Shown one piece after another: positions 16,631-25,636 of a DNA stretch of 64,000 nt (position 1 is its first letter; each line of letters starts with the position of its first letter). The stretch is from positions 1 to 64,000 of the forward strand of contig JAPHUD010000003.1 of NCBI GenBank assembly GCA_026196775.1. Reading direction: 5' to 3'. Source of the stretch: Flavobacteriales bacterium. GTDB lineage: Bacteria > Bacteroidota > Bacteroidia > Flavobacteriales_E > Vicingaceae. The notes beneath the pieces were generated by a model that did no database searches, had not been told where the DNA came from, and worked only from the letters and a program-made list of their open reading frames with translations. Both the position numbers and the translations under genes were made by a program.

Positions 16631-16975
16631 ATGGCACATAATCAAGGTGATATACTATGGTTAGATATGGGATTCTCTACTGCCGATGGAGGGAAAGAAA
16701 GACCTGTGTTAATCATTTCAAATTCTTCTTTACAATCTTATGATGATGTTATCGCTGTTAAGATTACGAAGACTCATATTAAGGATGGGTTTCATTACAA
16801 ATTAACAGATGATATGTTGAGTAAACCTTTACCAGAGAGTTCTTCAATTCATTTTAGTAACATTTTAACGATTTCCGCTTCAATCTTTACTTCAAGGAAA
16901 AAACCGATACAACTTAAGCAGAAGTACTTGGATGAAGTGTTGGATAAGATCAAAGACCTTATTGAATTAGAGTAG
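16631..16975 (+). CDS. PemK/MazF-type toxin
   Basis: The protein has 114 residues. The start GDILWLDMGFS, then GGKERPVLIISN, is the hallmark strand pair of the PemK/MazF/CcdB-like fold, in which the Arg near residue 24 is catalytic in known ribonucleases. Further strands (DVIAVKITKTH, SSIHFSNILTISAS) complete the barrel. Enzymes of this family cut mRNA or tRNA in the cytoplasm and are held inactive by the antitoxin encoded next door, here two bases upstream. Whether it is active is not known. Confidence 0.8.
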   Translation: MAHNQGDILWLDMGFSTADGGKERPVLIISNSSLQSYDDVIAVKITKTHIKDGFHYKLTDDMLSKPLPESSSIHFSNILTISASIFTSRKKPIQLKQKYLDEVLDKIKDLIELE

Positions 16976-17018
16976 TTCTAAACTACAAACCCATTTAATT
17001 TTTGTTAGTTAGTATAAC

Positions 17019-17048
17019 TTGGAATACAAGATATTCTTTGTATTTTTG
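17019..17048 (+). promoter_or_regulatory. promoter of the orphan Rhs tip gene
   Basis: TTG at 17019-17021 and TATTTTTG at 17041-17048 match the Bacteroidota -33/-7 elements with a 19-base spacer. The ATG follows five bases after the -7 box, so the transcript may be nearly leaderless. Confidence 0.65.
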
Positions 17049-17053
17049 ATGCT

Positions 17054-17899
17054 ATGTTTTCATCTACAACAACATATAGAAGCGACAGCCATTTAGTAAA
17101 CGGGTGTGTTAACTCTTATAGGTACGGCTTTAACGGACAGGAAATGGATGATGAAATATTTGGAAGTATGGGGACTTCTTATGATTTAGGAGCAAGAATG
17201 TATAACAGTAGATTGGGAAGAATGTTTAGCACAGATCCTTGGACAGAGAAATATGCTTGGCAATCACCTTATGCTTATCATAGAAATAGTCCGATAGCAA
17301 ATATTGATTGGAAAGGATTTGGAGATCCACCAGCAAAAGAAAAAAAAGAAATTAAAAAATCTTTTAAGAAAGCACTTGAGCAAAGAACGCAACAAGATGC
17401 TGAAAGAATGTTTAATAGTAGTGTTGAGCAACAGTATGAGTCGGATGATGTAGACCTCGCTAAAACTAAGGTCGATTCCAAAGTAGAAGTAGACAGAGGT
17501 GAAGACCCTTGGTATACAAAAATAGGAGGTGTTCATGAAAGGAAATGGGAGGAAAAGGTAAAGGTAGCTAGTAATTCTGATGAGGAAGCAACTGTTGAAT
17601 ATTTCTATTTACCTGGAGAAGATGCTTCTTATAATGTAATAAATAAAGTTGAATTTCATAAAAATGCATCAGTTCCATTTCAAGGAAGAATAGGTTCATT
17701 TATTCTTTTTAAAGGAAAAAATAAAAGAACGGTAGGACATATTCTTTTTACAAATCAAAAAGAATATGCAAACTTTACAAAAGCGTATCAAAAAAATGTT
17801 AAAGTAACTGTTCTCAAGCTAGCTAAGGAGTACGATACAAAAAATGGAACAAACACTTATACTAAATGGAAAAAATATTATTCAAATGAAGGTAACTAA
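17054..17899 (+). CDS. orphan Rhs C-terminal tip with polymorphic toxin domain
   Basis: The protein has 281 residues. Residues about 18-90 (YRYGFNGQEMDDE, YDLGARMYNSRLGRMFSTDP, YAYHRNSPIANIDWKG) are the end of an Rhs/YD-repeat core, the part that precedes the self-cleaved toxin tip in full-length proteins of over 1000 residues. The remaining 190 residues, with a Lys/Glu linker and a beta-rich end (GRIGSFILFKGKNKR, TVGHILFTN), form a toxin module I do not recognise. There is no signal peptide and no upstream core, so this is a displaced tip that a full-length Rhs gene could pick up by recombination. It overlaps the probable immunity gene. Confidence 0.8.
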   Translation: MFSSTTTYRSDSHLVNGCVNSYRYGFNGQEMDDEIFGSMGTSYDLGARMYNSRLGRMFSTDPWTEKYAWQSPYAYHRNSPIANIDWKGFGDPPAKEKKEIKKSFKKALEQRTQQDAERMFNSSVEQQYESDDVDLAKTKVDSKVEVDRGEDPWYTKIGGVHERKWEEKVKVASNSDEEATVEYFYLPGEDASYNVINKVEFHKNASVPFQGRIGSFILFKGKNKRTVGHILFTNQKEYANFTKAYQKNVKVTVLKLAKEYDTKNGTNTYTKWKKYYSNEGN

Positions 17900-18419
17900 A
17901 TTAAACTATAAATATTTTGGAATTATTATTCTAATTATTGTACTCTTTTATTTTTTATTAGAGTACCGAATTTATCATGAGAAAAAACTTTCTCTTCAAG
18001 ATTCAGGATTTGGAATTAGTCTTATGAATTCGTTTAATAATTATTTATTAGAAAATGAAGAACCTAGTATTGATGCTTTTTTAAATTATTTAGAAGCAAA
18101 ATCTAATTCAGATTATAAAGGACTTCTTGAACGAGAATGGAATCTTGGTATAAAAGTGTTAGATAATGATACAATTATATTATATGAATATGGTTTTGAC
18201 AATAAAGATGATAAAAATCCTCAAGAAGTTAATTTAGAGGAGTATAATTTTGTGAATTATCTATTTGATAATTCAAAAGATTTTCAAATTTTTGAAGTAG
18301 AGTTAGGTGGGAATACAAACCTATTTAAAGATGATATGGAAATCGAATTAGAGGAAGATATTAAAAACTTCAAGGCTTTTAGTGATAGTTTAGATTTAAT
18401 AGAGAAGAAAGTAAATTAG
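17886..18419 (+). CDS. probable immunity protein with one membrane span
   Basis: From the ATG at 17886 the protein has 177 residues. It begins with a hydrophobic span (YFGIIILIIVLFYFLLEY) after a short basic start, then an acidic soluble domain. The gene overlaps the toxin stop by 14 bases, the usual tight coupling of toxin and immunity genes. A membrane anchor with an acidic outer domain would suit protection against a toxin that acts at or beyond the inner membrane. An in-frame ATG at 17844 is less likely because it would add residues read from the toxin's coding sequence. Confidence 0.65.
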   Translation: MKVTKLNYKYFGIIILIIVLFYFLLEYRIYHEKKLSLQDSGFGISLMNSFNNYLLENEEPSIDAFLNYLEAKSNSDYKGLLEREWNLGIKVLDNDTIILYEYGFDNKDDKNPQEVNLEEYNFVNYLFDNSKDFQIFEVELGGNTNLFKDDMEIELEEDIKNFKAFSDSLDLIEKKVN

Positions 18420-18596
18420 GCACTAAACGTGGGAACTAATTTTTCAACAATTCATTATCTTTAGACCATTAGATAAATACCATGTGGATATTAAACGCTC
18501 TCTTCGGGGTAGTGTTCCAGAAATGTTGATTTGATAAAACAAGAAAATAACTTACTGATAATCATTAGGTAAATATTTTAAATACTATAAAATTAA

Positions 18597-18627
18597 GAGA
18601 GGGATAGCATCATGTTATCCCTTTTTC
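18597..18627 (+). terminator. rho-independent terminator
   Basis: GGGATA (18601-18606) pairs with TATCCC (18616-18621) and is followed by five T. It ends the toxin/immunity unit; the rest of the gap 18420-18677 shows no gene. Confidence 0.7.
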
Positions 18628-18677
18628 GTTCTTTATAGCTTCTTAAAATCAATAATTGTGTTTTAGATGTATCAAAA

Positions 18678-19346
18678 ATGTGGATGGAAAAAATGAAGTG
18701 TAAAAAGTGTAATCAAATATGCGTAAAAAACGGTAAAACAAAAAGTGGAGAGCAAAGATATTACTGTGTTTTATGTGAAAAATCGCAACAAATTAATTAT
18801 ACCTACCAAGCCTGCAAACCGAAAATAAATAATAAGCTTATCGCTTTGTTAAAAGAAGGCTGCGGCATAAGAAGCATTTCAAGACTATTAAAAATATCTC
18901 CTACCACTACTATACGCAGAATTCTTACTATTTCAAACCAAATTAAAAGTCCCTCTATAGTTATGGGTAAAATGTATGAAGTAGATGAATTATGCACTTA
19001 CATAGGCAATAAAAACAGAAAAAGATGGGTAGCCTATAGTTTAAGAAAAGACACCAAAGAAGTGGTCAATTTTGCAGTAGGAACACGAACAAAACGAACA
19101 TTACAACAAATTATAAACAGTTTGTTACTAGCAGAAGCAAAAACAATTTTTACCGATAAATTGAATATTTACAAAAGTCTGATACCGTCAGCAATTCACT
19201 GTAGCAGACAATATAGAATAAATCATATAGAAAGAAAAAACTTGACCTTAAGAACTCATTTAAAAAGATTAAACAGAAGAACAATTTGTTTTTCAAAAAG
19301 CATTTTAATGCTTACAGCATGTTTAAAAATCTATTTTTGGGGATGA
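18678..19346 (+). CDS. IS1-family transposase
   Basis: The protein has 222 residues in one frame. The N-terminal zinc finger (CKKCNQICVKNGK, YYCVLCEK) is followed by a helix-turn-helix (GCGIRSISRLLKISPTTTIRR). The DDE-type core follows with Asp in EVDELCTYIG, Asp in IFTDKLNIY and a Glu in HIERKNLTLR. This is the order of the InsA-InsB domains of IS1, fused here without the programmed frameshift seen in E. coli IS1. An internal Met (18693) is an alternative start. I could not find terminal inverted repeats with confidence. Confidence 0.85.
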   Translation: MWMEKMKCKKCNQICVKNGKTKSGEQRYYCVLCEKSQQINYTYQACKPKINNKLIALLKEGCGIRSISRLLKISPTTTIRRILTISNQIKSPSIVMGKMYEVDELCTYIGNKNRKRWVAYSLRKDTKEVVNFAVGTRTKRTLQQIINSLLLAEAKTIFTDKLNIYKSLIPSAIHCSRQYRINHIERKNLTLRTHLKRLNRRTICFSKSILMLTACLKIYFWG

Positions 19347-19391
19347 ATGAATAACCATGAAGATTAACTCAAAATAAACTTATTAGTACTA

Positions 19392-20073
19392 AATCGCTGT
19401 TTGTAGCTTGCAGCTACAAACCGAATTACTTTCCTATTTTTCACAGAATCAATTCTACCTCAATCAGTCCAACTTCCCCGGCATAATTTTTAGCACTACT
19501 ATAAAGGTATTCTTCAGGCTTTTCAACCCAACCTGCCTCCACAGGATTATTATGAATGTAGTTCATTTTTTGGTCGGTAAAATGGTTGGTATGCAACTCT
19601 ATGGGGTGATTACTTTGTTTCCAAAACTGAAACTGTTTATTCCGAGAGTTATTTAAGCCTTTACGTTCAAACAAAGGAAGCATCCATTCACGTCTGCTTT
19701 CAGGTTCTTCGTGTATAGCTTCAATAATTTTTTTACTCGTATAAGATTTGAATTCCCTAACCGTATCGCTTAGTTTACCAGTTTTACTAGAGAGAATACA
19801 ATGTACATGGTTACTCATAATCACATACGAATGAATAGCCAAGCCTTTTTCCTTTTGGCAATGTTCCAAGCTATCAAGAATGATGTCTTTATAACGCTTT
19901 CTGGTAAAAACATCAATCCAATCAATTACCGTAAACGTAAAATAGTGTTTAGCATATTGGTCTCTTATTTTATAACCTCCAACCGACATAAGAATTTTTA
20001 ATTATCACAATAAAAATACAAAAATATCTTTCAGAAATTACACACTTTCTTACCGTTAAAAAAAAAAATGAAC
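19392..20073 (-). mobile_element. REP-associated tyrosine transposase unit
   Basis: The unit spans a REP-like hairpin (GTTTGTAGCT, TGC, AGCTACAAAC at 19399-19421), the transposase gene and a right end CTTACCGTTAAA...ATGAAC. The limits are set by comparison with a second copy at 35467-35529 that has both ends but lacks the gene. The transposase gene starts about 85 bases inside the right end. Confidence 0.7.
19441..19989 (-). CDS. REP-associated tyrosine transposase (Y1/HUH, IS200-like)
   Basis: The protein has 182 residues. The HUH motif is HVH in MSNHVHCILS, and the catalytic Tyr lies in YIHNNPVEAGWVEKPEEY. The C-terminus (YLYSSAKNYAG) is typical of this group. Such single-strand transposases cut and rejoin beside REP hairpins and are domesticated in many genomes. 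A perfect REP-type hairpin lies 20 bases downstream of its stop, as expected. The gene lies divergent from the secretion operon. Confidence 0.92.
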   Translation of the reverse strand: MSVGGYKIRDQYAKHYFTFTVIDWIDVFTRKRYKDIILDSLEHCQKEKGLAIHSYVIMSNHVHCILSSKTGKLSDTVREFKSYTSKKIIEAIHEEPESRREWMLPLFERKGLNNSRNKQFQFWKQSNHPIELHTNHFTDQKMNYIHNNPVEAGWVEKPEEYLYSSAKNYAGEVGLIEVELIL

Positions 20074-20132
20074 CACTTCATTTTTAAAACTCCTCCTACT
20101 TCTAATTTAGAACTTTACTAAATTCTAAAAAA

Positions 20133-20537
20133 ATGAAGAAACACAAAAAGCTAAAAGCCTATTCCATGTTGCAAATTATGGGGGCCATATTAATAGCAGG
20201 TATCTTAACCGCTTTGGCAGTACCATCCATTATGAAAGCAGTTACCAAAGCCAAACAAGGAGAAGCAAAAACACAATTAGAACATCTATATTCATTACAA
20301 CGACTACATTTCTTAGAATTTTCTAAATATTCACCCGATTTAGAAGAAATAGATTTCGACCAACAAACCTTAGTTACAGAAGAGGGTGGAGCAAGATACA
20401 AAATAGAAATTGTAGAGGCCGGTACTACCACTTTTACTGCCAGAGCTACTGCCGTACAAGATTTTGATGGCGATGGCGTGTTCAATGTTTGGGAAATCAA
20501 TCAGGATAGAAAACTAACGGAAACTATAAAAGACTAA
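20133..20537 (+). CDS. gspG: major pseudopilin, GspG-like, with atypical cleavage site
   Basis: The protein has 134 residues. Its N-terminus (KAYSMLQIMGAILIAGILTA, then LAVP) aligns with the class III signal and helix of pseudopilins, including Pro at +22. The residue before the cleavage point is Ala and +5 is Gln; most families have Gly and Glu. The globular part ends FDGDGVFNVWEINQD, resembling the Ca2+-binding loop of GspG. In the secretion machine, G subunits form the periplasmic pseudopilus. It is the first gene of the operon and overlaps the prepilin peptidase by one base. Seven-base inverted arms (TTTAGAA / TTCTAAA) stand just upstream of the ATG. Confidence 0.8.
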   Translation: MKKHKKLKAYSMLQIMGAILIAGILTALAVPSIMKAVTKAKQGEAKTQLEHLYSLQRLHFLEFSKYSPDLEEIDFDQQTLVTEEGGARYKIEIVEAGTTTFTARATAVQDFDGDGVFNVWEINQDRKLTETIKD

Positions 20538-21052
20538 TGCAGCCTATTTTATTAACCATATTAATCGCTATTTTATTGGTAGTAGTGTACCAAGATTTTA
20601 AAAGCAGAGCCATCAGTTGGTTCTTAATTCCCTTGCTTTTAATAGTGGTGCTTACCAATGCAGTAATGAGCATCAATATACAAGAACTCACCATTTTTTC
20701 AGGAGTCAATTTATTGTTGGTAATTGTGAATTTGTTGGGAGTAACGTTAATTATTTCCTTAAAAGAGAAAAAACTTAAAAACATCATTAATAGTTATTTA
20801 GGGTTAGGAGATGTGCTTTTCTTTTTGGTGTTAACCACCTTATTCTCTCCCATCAATTTTGTAGTATTTTTTATAGGCAGCATTTTTCTAATAACACTTA
20901 TTTATGGAGGAGTAATACTTTTCCGAAAACAACAAAACACCTTAATTCCTTTAGCAGGAGCAATGAGTTTAGTATTAATAGCAGTACTACTTGTTCAGCA
21001 ATTTACCACCTCTTTTCACCTGTATCAAGATTTATTTATTATTAATGAATGA
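20537..21052 (+). CDS. prepilin peptidase (A24 family), short form
   Basis: The protein has 171 residues with about six membrane spans. The two catalytic Asp are in YQDFKSR (Asp20) and GLGD (89-92). The N-terminal methyltransferase domain with its Cys tetrad, present in PilD/GspO, is missing, so this is the CpaA/TadV-like short form that may cleave without N-methylating. It processes the pseudopilins of the same operon. The ends overlap with gspG (1 base) and gspE (8 bases). Confidence 0.82.
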   Translation: MQPILLTILIAILLVVVYQDFKSRAISWFLIPLLLIVVLTNAVMSINIQELTIFSGVNLLLVIVNLLGVTLIISLKEKKLKNIINSYLGLGDVLFFLVLTTLFSPINFVVFFIGSIFLITLIYGGVILFRKQQNTLIPLAGAMSLVLIAVLLVQQFTTSFHLYQDLFIINE

Positions 21053-22484
21053 AGGCAAACACATACCACTGAGTGCTGAAATTCAGCAGACTATTTCCAC
21101 AGATCAGGCATGGCATTACCATATTGTACCCAAAAGTATGGATGAAGACGTGTTTGTCTTTTATGCCGATGAAGATAAAATGGATTCTAGTTTAAGTGAT
21201 GAATTAGAAATGATTTTCGGTAAAACGATCAAAATTATTCCAACATCCACACAACTGATTCACCAAACACTAGGCAAATATTACAGACTGACCTATAAAA
21301 ACAAAAGAGCAGAAACCATCAGTTTTGATGCCAACCAATCTGAAGATTTTGTATATAAATTGATAGCCGAAGCAGATGATTTAGGATGTAGTGATATTCA
21401 CATAGAAAAATATGAAGAACGTTGCAGAGTAAGACTTCGAATAGATGGTAAACTAATTGAAAAATACGTAATTCCGGCCAATGATTACCCTGCATTGGTT
21501 AATAAATTAAAGATTAAAGCCAACTTAGATATTGCCGAGAAAAGATTGCCTCAAGATGGTAGGATTACCTTTACCAACGGAGGAAGTAAGTTTGATATAC
21601 GGGTTTCACTCTTGCCCACTTTGCATGGCGAAAAAATAGTGATGCGTTTGTTAAGCAAAGATGCTACAGACATAGACATCAATACTTTGGGATTTGACAA
21701 TAAACAATTGTATGACTATTTGGAAGGCATCAAAAAACCAAATGGAATTATCCTCATTAGCGGACCAACAGGTTCAGGGAAAACAACCACTTTATACGCA
21801 ACACTAAAAATATTAAATGAAGAAAAAACCAATTTACTTACCATAGAAGACCCGATAGAATATACGCTAGAAGGAATTAATCAAGTACAACTTAAAGAAG
21901 ACATCGGATTAGGATTTGCTTCCGCTTTACGTTCATTTTTACGACAAGACCCGGATGTAATTATGTTGGGAGAGATTAGAGATGGAGAAACTGCACAAAT
22001 GGCAATAAGAGCATCTTTAACAGGGCATTTGGTGTTATCTACTATTCATACTAATTCCGCCTGGGGAACTATTTCCAGAATGGTGGATATGGGCGTGCCT
22101 TCTTATTTATTAGCAAACACCTTAACACTAAGTGTGGCTCAACGATTAGTAAGGTTGTTATGTCCCAATTGTAAAGAACAAAAAGCTTTTGATGCCAACT
22201 TATTTCCTAATAACTACAAAGCTCCCAGAGCAGTGGAACACCACTTTGAACCGGTAGGCTGTGAAAAATGTTTTTATACTGGATATAAAGGCAGAAAAGC
22301 GGTATACGAAGTTATTCCCATTGATTATGAATTATCAGAATGCATAAAAAATGAAAAATTTAATGTGCGAGAAGAATTAAAAGCCAAACAAATTAATCAA
22401 CTAATGGACAATGCTTTTGAATTGTTTGAAAAAGGCGAGACCTCTATAGATGAAGTTTATGCCATGTTGATGAGTAATTATTGA
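21045..22484 (+). CDS. gspE: secretion/pilus assembly ATPase, GspE/PilB
   Basis: From the ATG at 21045 (MNEGKHIP) the protein has 479 residues. A short N-domain precedes the PilB/GspE core: Walker A GPTGSGKT (240-247), the Asp box (TIEDPIEY), Walker B-like DPDVIMLGEIRD, and His box (GHLVLSTIHTNSA). A CxxC pair and a second CxxC pair (LLCPNC, GCEKC) form the zinc-binding C2 domain. The hexamer hydrolyses ATP at the cytoplasmic face to drive pseudopilus assembly. An upstream ATG at 20991 would overlap the peptidase by 60 bases and is rejected. Confidence 0.95.
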   Translation: MNEGKHIPLSAEIQQTISTDQAWHYHIVPKSMDEDVFVFYADEDKMDSSLSDELEMIFGKTIKIIPTSTQLIHQTLGKYYRLTYKNKRAETISFDANQSEDFVYKLIAEADDLGCSDIHIEKYEERCRVRLRIDGKLIEKYVIPANDYPALVNKLKIKANLDIAEKRLPQDGRITFTNGGSKFDIRVSLLPTLHGEKIVMRLLSKDATDIDINTLGFDNKQLYDYLEGIKKPNGIILISGPTGSGKTTTLYATLKILNEEKTNLLTIEDPIEYTLEGINQVQLKEDIGLGFASALRSFLRQDPDVIMLGEIRDGETAQMAIRASLTGHLVLSTIHTNSAWGTISRMVDMGVPSYLLANTLTLSVAQRLVRLLCPNCKEQKAFDANLFPNNYKAPRAVEHHFEPVGCEKCFYTGYKGRKAVYEVIPIDYELSECIKNEKFNVREELKAKQINQLMDNAFELFEKGETSIDEVYAMLMSNY

Positions 22485-22487
22485 TAG

Positions 22488-24416
22488 ATGCGAAAATTAA
22501 TATACATATTAGGAATTGTGAGTTGCTTGTTATGGAGTGTAACCACCTATGCCAACGACAGAATAAAACAAATAGAAAACCAACTTTCAGCTATGACTGC
22601 CGAGATGCCGGGATTAGAAGAAAAAGTACAAATGTCGGTAAGTGGAGTTTCTATTCAGGAATTCATGCGAGGCATTGCAGATGCTCATAAGTTAAACATT
22701 AGTGTGGATCCCGCCATTCAGCAAGAGGTGGTGAACAACTTTGCGAATGCCACTGTTTCCGATGTGCTGATTTTTATCTGTAAAGAATATGAGTTAAGTA
22801 TTAATTTTATCGGGAGCATCATGTCTATTGTAAAGTACAATCCTCCCCAACCGGTTGTTGTTGAGACACCTAAAAAAGTACTTCAAATTAATTATGATAA
22901 GGATGGAGACAAATTGTCTTTAGACTTAAGCAATGATTCTTTAGAAACTGTGGCAAAATTGATTACTCAAAAATCTAAAAAGAACATGGTATTGGCTTCG
23001 GGAGTAACCCCAAAATTGGTAAGTAGCTATATAGAAGACATGCCTTTTGATAATGCCATGGAAAAATTTGGTATTGCCAATGATTTGAGCATTACCAAAA
23101 CAGAAGATGGATTTTATTTGATAGATAAAAGCTTCACCACCAATGAAAATAACATCAATAAAATTGACAATAGAAATACCAATAAATCTAATAAAACAAA
23201 CAATCGTAACTCAGGTGGTAGTGTTGCTGAAGAGTTTAGTTTTAATGCTAAAAGTAATTTAGATATTTCGGTATTTGGAAGTGATGTGCAAATTGCAGAT
23301 GTAATTAAAAGCGTGGCAAATGAAACAGGAACAGACTACTATTTTGTTTCCGATATTAAAGACAAAACTACGGTAAATGTGCAATCAACCACTTTTCAAG
23401 GCTTGTTAGAAAATTTGTTTCAAGGTACTGAAATCACTTATGAGTATAGAGATGGTATTTACATTATTGGAGAGCGAAAAACAGAAGGGTTAAGGATGAC
23501 GAAAGTTATTCAGTTACAACACCGATCTGTTGAAAAAGTAACCGAAAATATTCCGGCTAACATTAAGCAAAATGTGGATGTAAAAGAATTTGTTGATTTA
23601 AATAGTTTGATTTTAAGCGGCTCTCACCCTCAAATCAAAGAAATAGAACTATTTATTAAACAAATAGACAAAGTTGTTCCTGTTGTATTGATAGAAGTAA
23701 TGATAGTTGATTATTCTAACAAAAGAACTAATTCAACAGGTATAGAAGTTGGTTTAGGAGATAATCCTGCAACTACCACTGCCACTATTTTGTCAGATCC
23801 AAGTGTTGGTTTAAGTAGTAGTTCAATCAATGATTTAATAGAGAGTTTTAACGGTTATGGGATATTAAATTTAGGAAAAGTAACACCTAATTTTTATGTG
23901 AATATTAAGGCATTAGAATCACAAGGAATTTTAAATATAAAATCGACTCCTAAGTTGGCTACTCTTAATGGACATGAAGCTACTATGAGTATTGGAAATA
24001 CAGAGTATTACTTTGAACAAACCAATAACGTAATTACCAATACATCTACTCAAAATATCACCACAAAAACATATAAATCAGTAAATGCTGACTTATCAAT
24101 AACCATAAAACCTTTTGTGTCAGGAGATGATCAAATTACCTTAGAAATAACGGTAAATCAATCCGATTTCACAGAAAAAATAGAACCTGGGGCTCCTCCG
24201 GGAAGTGTTTCAAGAGACTTTACCTCCTATATAAGAGTGAAAGACCAGGAGATGGTACTGTTGGGTGGATTAGAAGAAAAAGCTACACGAGAGTCAGGAA
24301 ATGGCGTGCCTTTTTTATCTCGTATTCCTATCATCAAATGGTTTTTTAGTAGTAGAACCAAAGAAAAATCAAGAAGTAAACTCAACATTTTTATAAAACC
24401 CACAGTAATTTATTAA
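22488..24416 (+). CDS. gspD: secretin, GspD/PilQ
   Basis: The protein has 642 residues. A signal peptide (about 1-22) precedes three repeated N-domains (STN-like 30-110, then N1/N2-like modules at about 120-200 and 270-340 separated by an Asn-rich linker). The C-terminal secretin beta-barrel (from about 400) includes SIGNTEYYF, DLSITIKPFVSGDDQITLEI, VRVKDQEMVLLGGLEE-type hairpin and PFLSRIPIIKWFFSSR. The secretin forms the outer-membrane gate. It follows gspE by three bases. The C-terminus is short, without an S-domain for a pilotin. Confidence 0.92.
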   Translation: MRKLIYILGIVSCLLWSVTTYANDRIKQIENQLSAMTAEMPGLEEKVQMSVSGVSIQEFMRGIADAHKLNISVDPAIQQEVVNNFANATVSDVLIFICKEYELSINFIGSIMSIVKYNPPQPVVVETPKKVLQINYDKDGDKLSLDLSNDSLETVAKLITQKSKKNMVLASGVTPKLVSSYIEDMPFDNAMEKFGIANDLSITKTEDGFYLIDKSFTTNENNINKIDNRNTNKSNKTNNRNSGGSVAEEFSFNAKSNLDISVFGSDVQIADVIKSVANETGTDYYFVSDIKDKTTVNVQSTTFQGLLENLFQGTEITYEYRDGIYIIGERKTEGLRMTKVIQLQHRSVEKVTENIPANIKQNVDVKEFVDLNSLILSGSHPQIKEIELFIKQIDKVVPVVLIEVMIVDYSNKRTNSTGIEVGLGDNPATTTATILSDPSVGLSSSSINDLIESFNGYGILNLGKVTPNFYVNIKALESQGILNIKSTPKLATLNGHEATMSIGNTEYYFEQTNNVITNTSTQNITTKTYKSVNADLSITIKPFVSGDDQITLEITVNQSDFTEKIEPGAPPGSVSRDFTSYIRVKDQEMVLLGGLEEKATRESGNGVPFLSRIPIIKWFFSSRTKEKSRSKLNIFIKPTVIY

Positions 24417-25636
24417 TGCTCAATTTTTTAGATAAATATCAATTAATAAGAGGACAAACTGCTTTTGGTGTTGAGGTCATTTACAATTCCAAAGATAGTT
24501 ATACGCTTATAGCATTAGAATTAATAGCGAATAAAGAAGGCGTAAAGGTAGCTCGAAAGTTTACAGATGTTTCTTTAGAAGAATTAGCAAAAATTAATAC
24601 CAAGAAAGCCCCATTGTACTTTGCAGTTGGAGGAAAAGGAATAGTACATAAAAAAGTAAAAACAAACGAGCATTTATCCGAGCAGGACTTATTAAATCAA
24701 GTACTTCCAAATGCAACATTAAAAGATTTTTATTTACAACAAGCAGTCATTTCTCCTTATGAATCTTGGGTTTCTATTGTTAGGAAAGACCTGTTAAATT
24801 CATTGGTTGCAAAAATACAATTGTTGCATCTTTTTGGTGTTCAAATTTATTTAGGTCCTTTTACGTTGGAGAACGCTATTCAACTCATTAATAAATCGGT
24901 AATTACAACTACAACACACGAATTACTGATAGCAGATGACCAAATTACTCAGATAGACAGTTTAGGAAGCGTTGCCGGAGGAGAAGAATACAATATAGAA
25001 GGAGAAATCGTTAATTCACATGAGTTAATTGCTTTTGGTGCAGCACTAAGCCATTTTATTCTACCAATTAAAATTCATCCAATAGTATGCGAAGAAGTAA
25101 CCCATTTCAGGGAAGAATATTTGCATAAGAATAAATATACGGTGGTTGGTTTTGGTCTGCTGGCTTTTTTCTTTGTGCTTACCATTTCAAATATGATGAT
25201 AGCCAATAGTTATGAATCTTCTAATAATGAGTTACAATATCAATTAAACAGCAAACAACAATTTGTGGATGAGTTAGAAATCTTAAAAAAAGAGCTGCTC
25301 ATCAAAGAAGAATTTATTCAAAACAGTGGTGTAACCAAAGCAGATAAAATCACTTTCTATGCTGATCAAATTGCCATGAGTGTGCCTGCTTCCATTCAGT
25401 TGGATCAGTTATTTATTAATCCATTAACTAAAAGAATTAACAAAGCAGAAGATATACATTTTACCTATAATACAGTTAAAATTATAGGCTCAGTAAGCAG
25501 AAGCATTGAATTAAATAATTGGATAAAAAAACTAAAAAAATACGAATGGGTGAATGATATTAATATCATCTCTTTTATACAAGATAACCTAAAAACACCG
25601 GGAGAATTTGAATTACAAATTGTGATCAAACAATGA
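24416..25636 (+). CDS. inner-membrane assembly protein, GspL / PilM-PilN-like
   Basis: The protein has 406 residues. The N-terminal part (1-230) has a degenerate actin-like layout as in PilM or the cytoplasmic part of GspL. A single membrane span (241-263) is followed by a coiled segment (270-300) and a ferredoxin-like periplasmic domain (335-406) as in PilN. So one polypeptide appears to combine PilM and PilN roles, as in GspL. In the machine it links the ATPase to the pseudopilus base. Its first base is the last base of gspD, which indicates tight coupling. Confidence 0.75.
   Translation: MLNFLDKYQLIRGQTAFGVEVIYNSKDSYTLIALELIANKEGVKVARKFTDVSLEELAKINTKKAPLYFAVGGKGIVHKKVKTNEHLSEQDLLNQVLPNATLKDFYLQQAVISPYESWVSIVRKDLLNSLVAKIQLLHLFGVQIYLGPFTLENAIQLINKSVITTTTHELLIADDQITQIDSLGSVAGGEEYNIEGEIVNSHELIAFGAALSHFILPIKIHPIVCEEVTHFREEYLHKNKYTVVGFGLLAFFFVLTISNMMIANSYESSNNELQYQLNSKQQFVDELEILKKELLIKEEFIQNSGVTKADKITFYADQIAMSVPASIQLDQLFINPLTKRINKAEDIHFTYNTVKIIGSVSRSIELNNWIKKLKKYEWVNDINIISFIQDNLKTPGEFELQIVIKQ

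Noticed and set aside
18678-19346. IS1 element ends
   Set aside because: I looked for terminal inverted repeats around the transposase and found no pair convincing enough to report.
20049-20062. Second LytTR site before the pseudopilin gene
   Set aside because: Only one half-site-like ACCGTTAAA exists, its last base is off consensus, and it is part of the RAYT element end.
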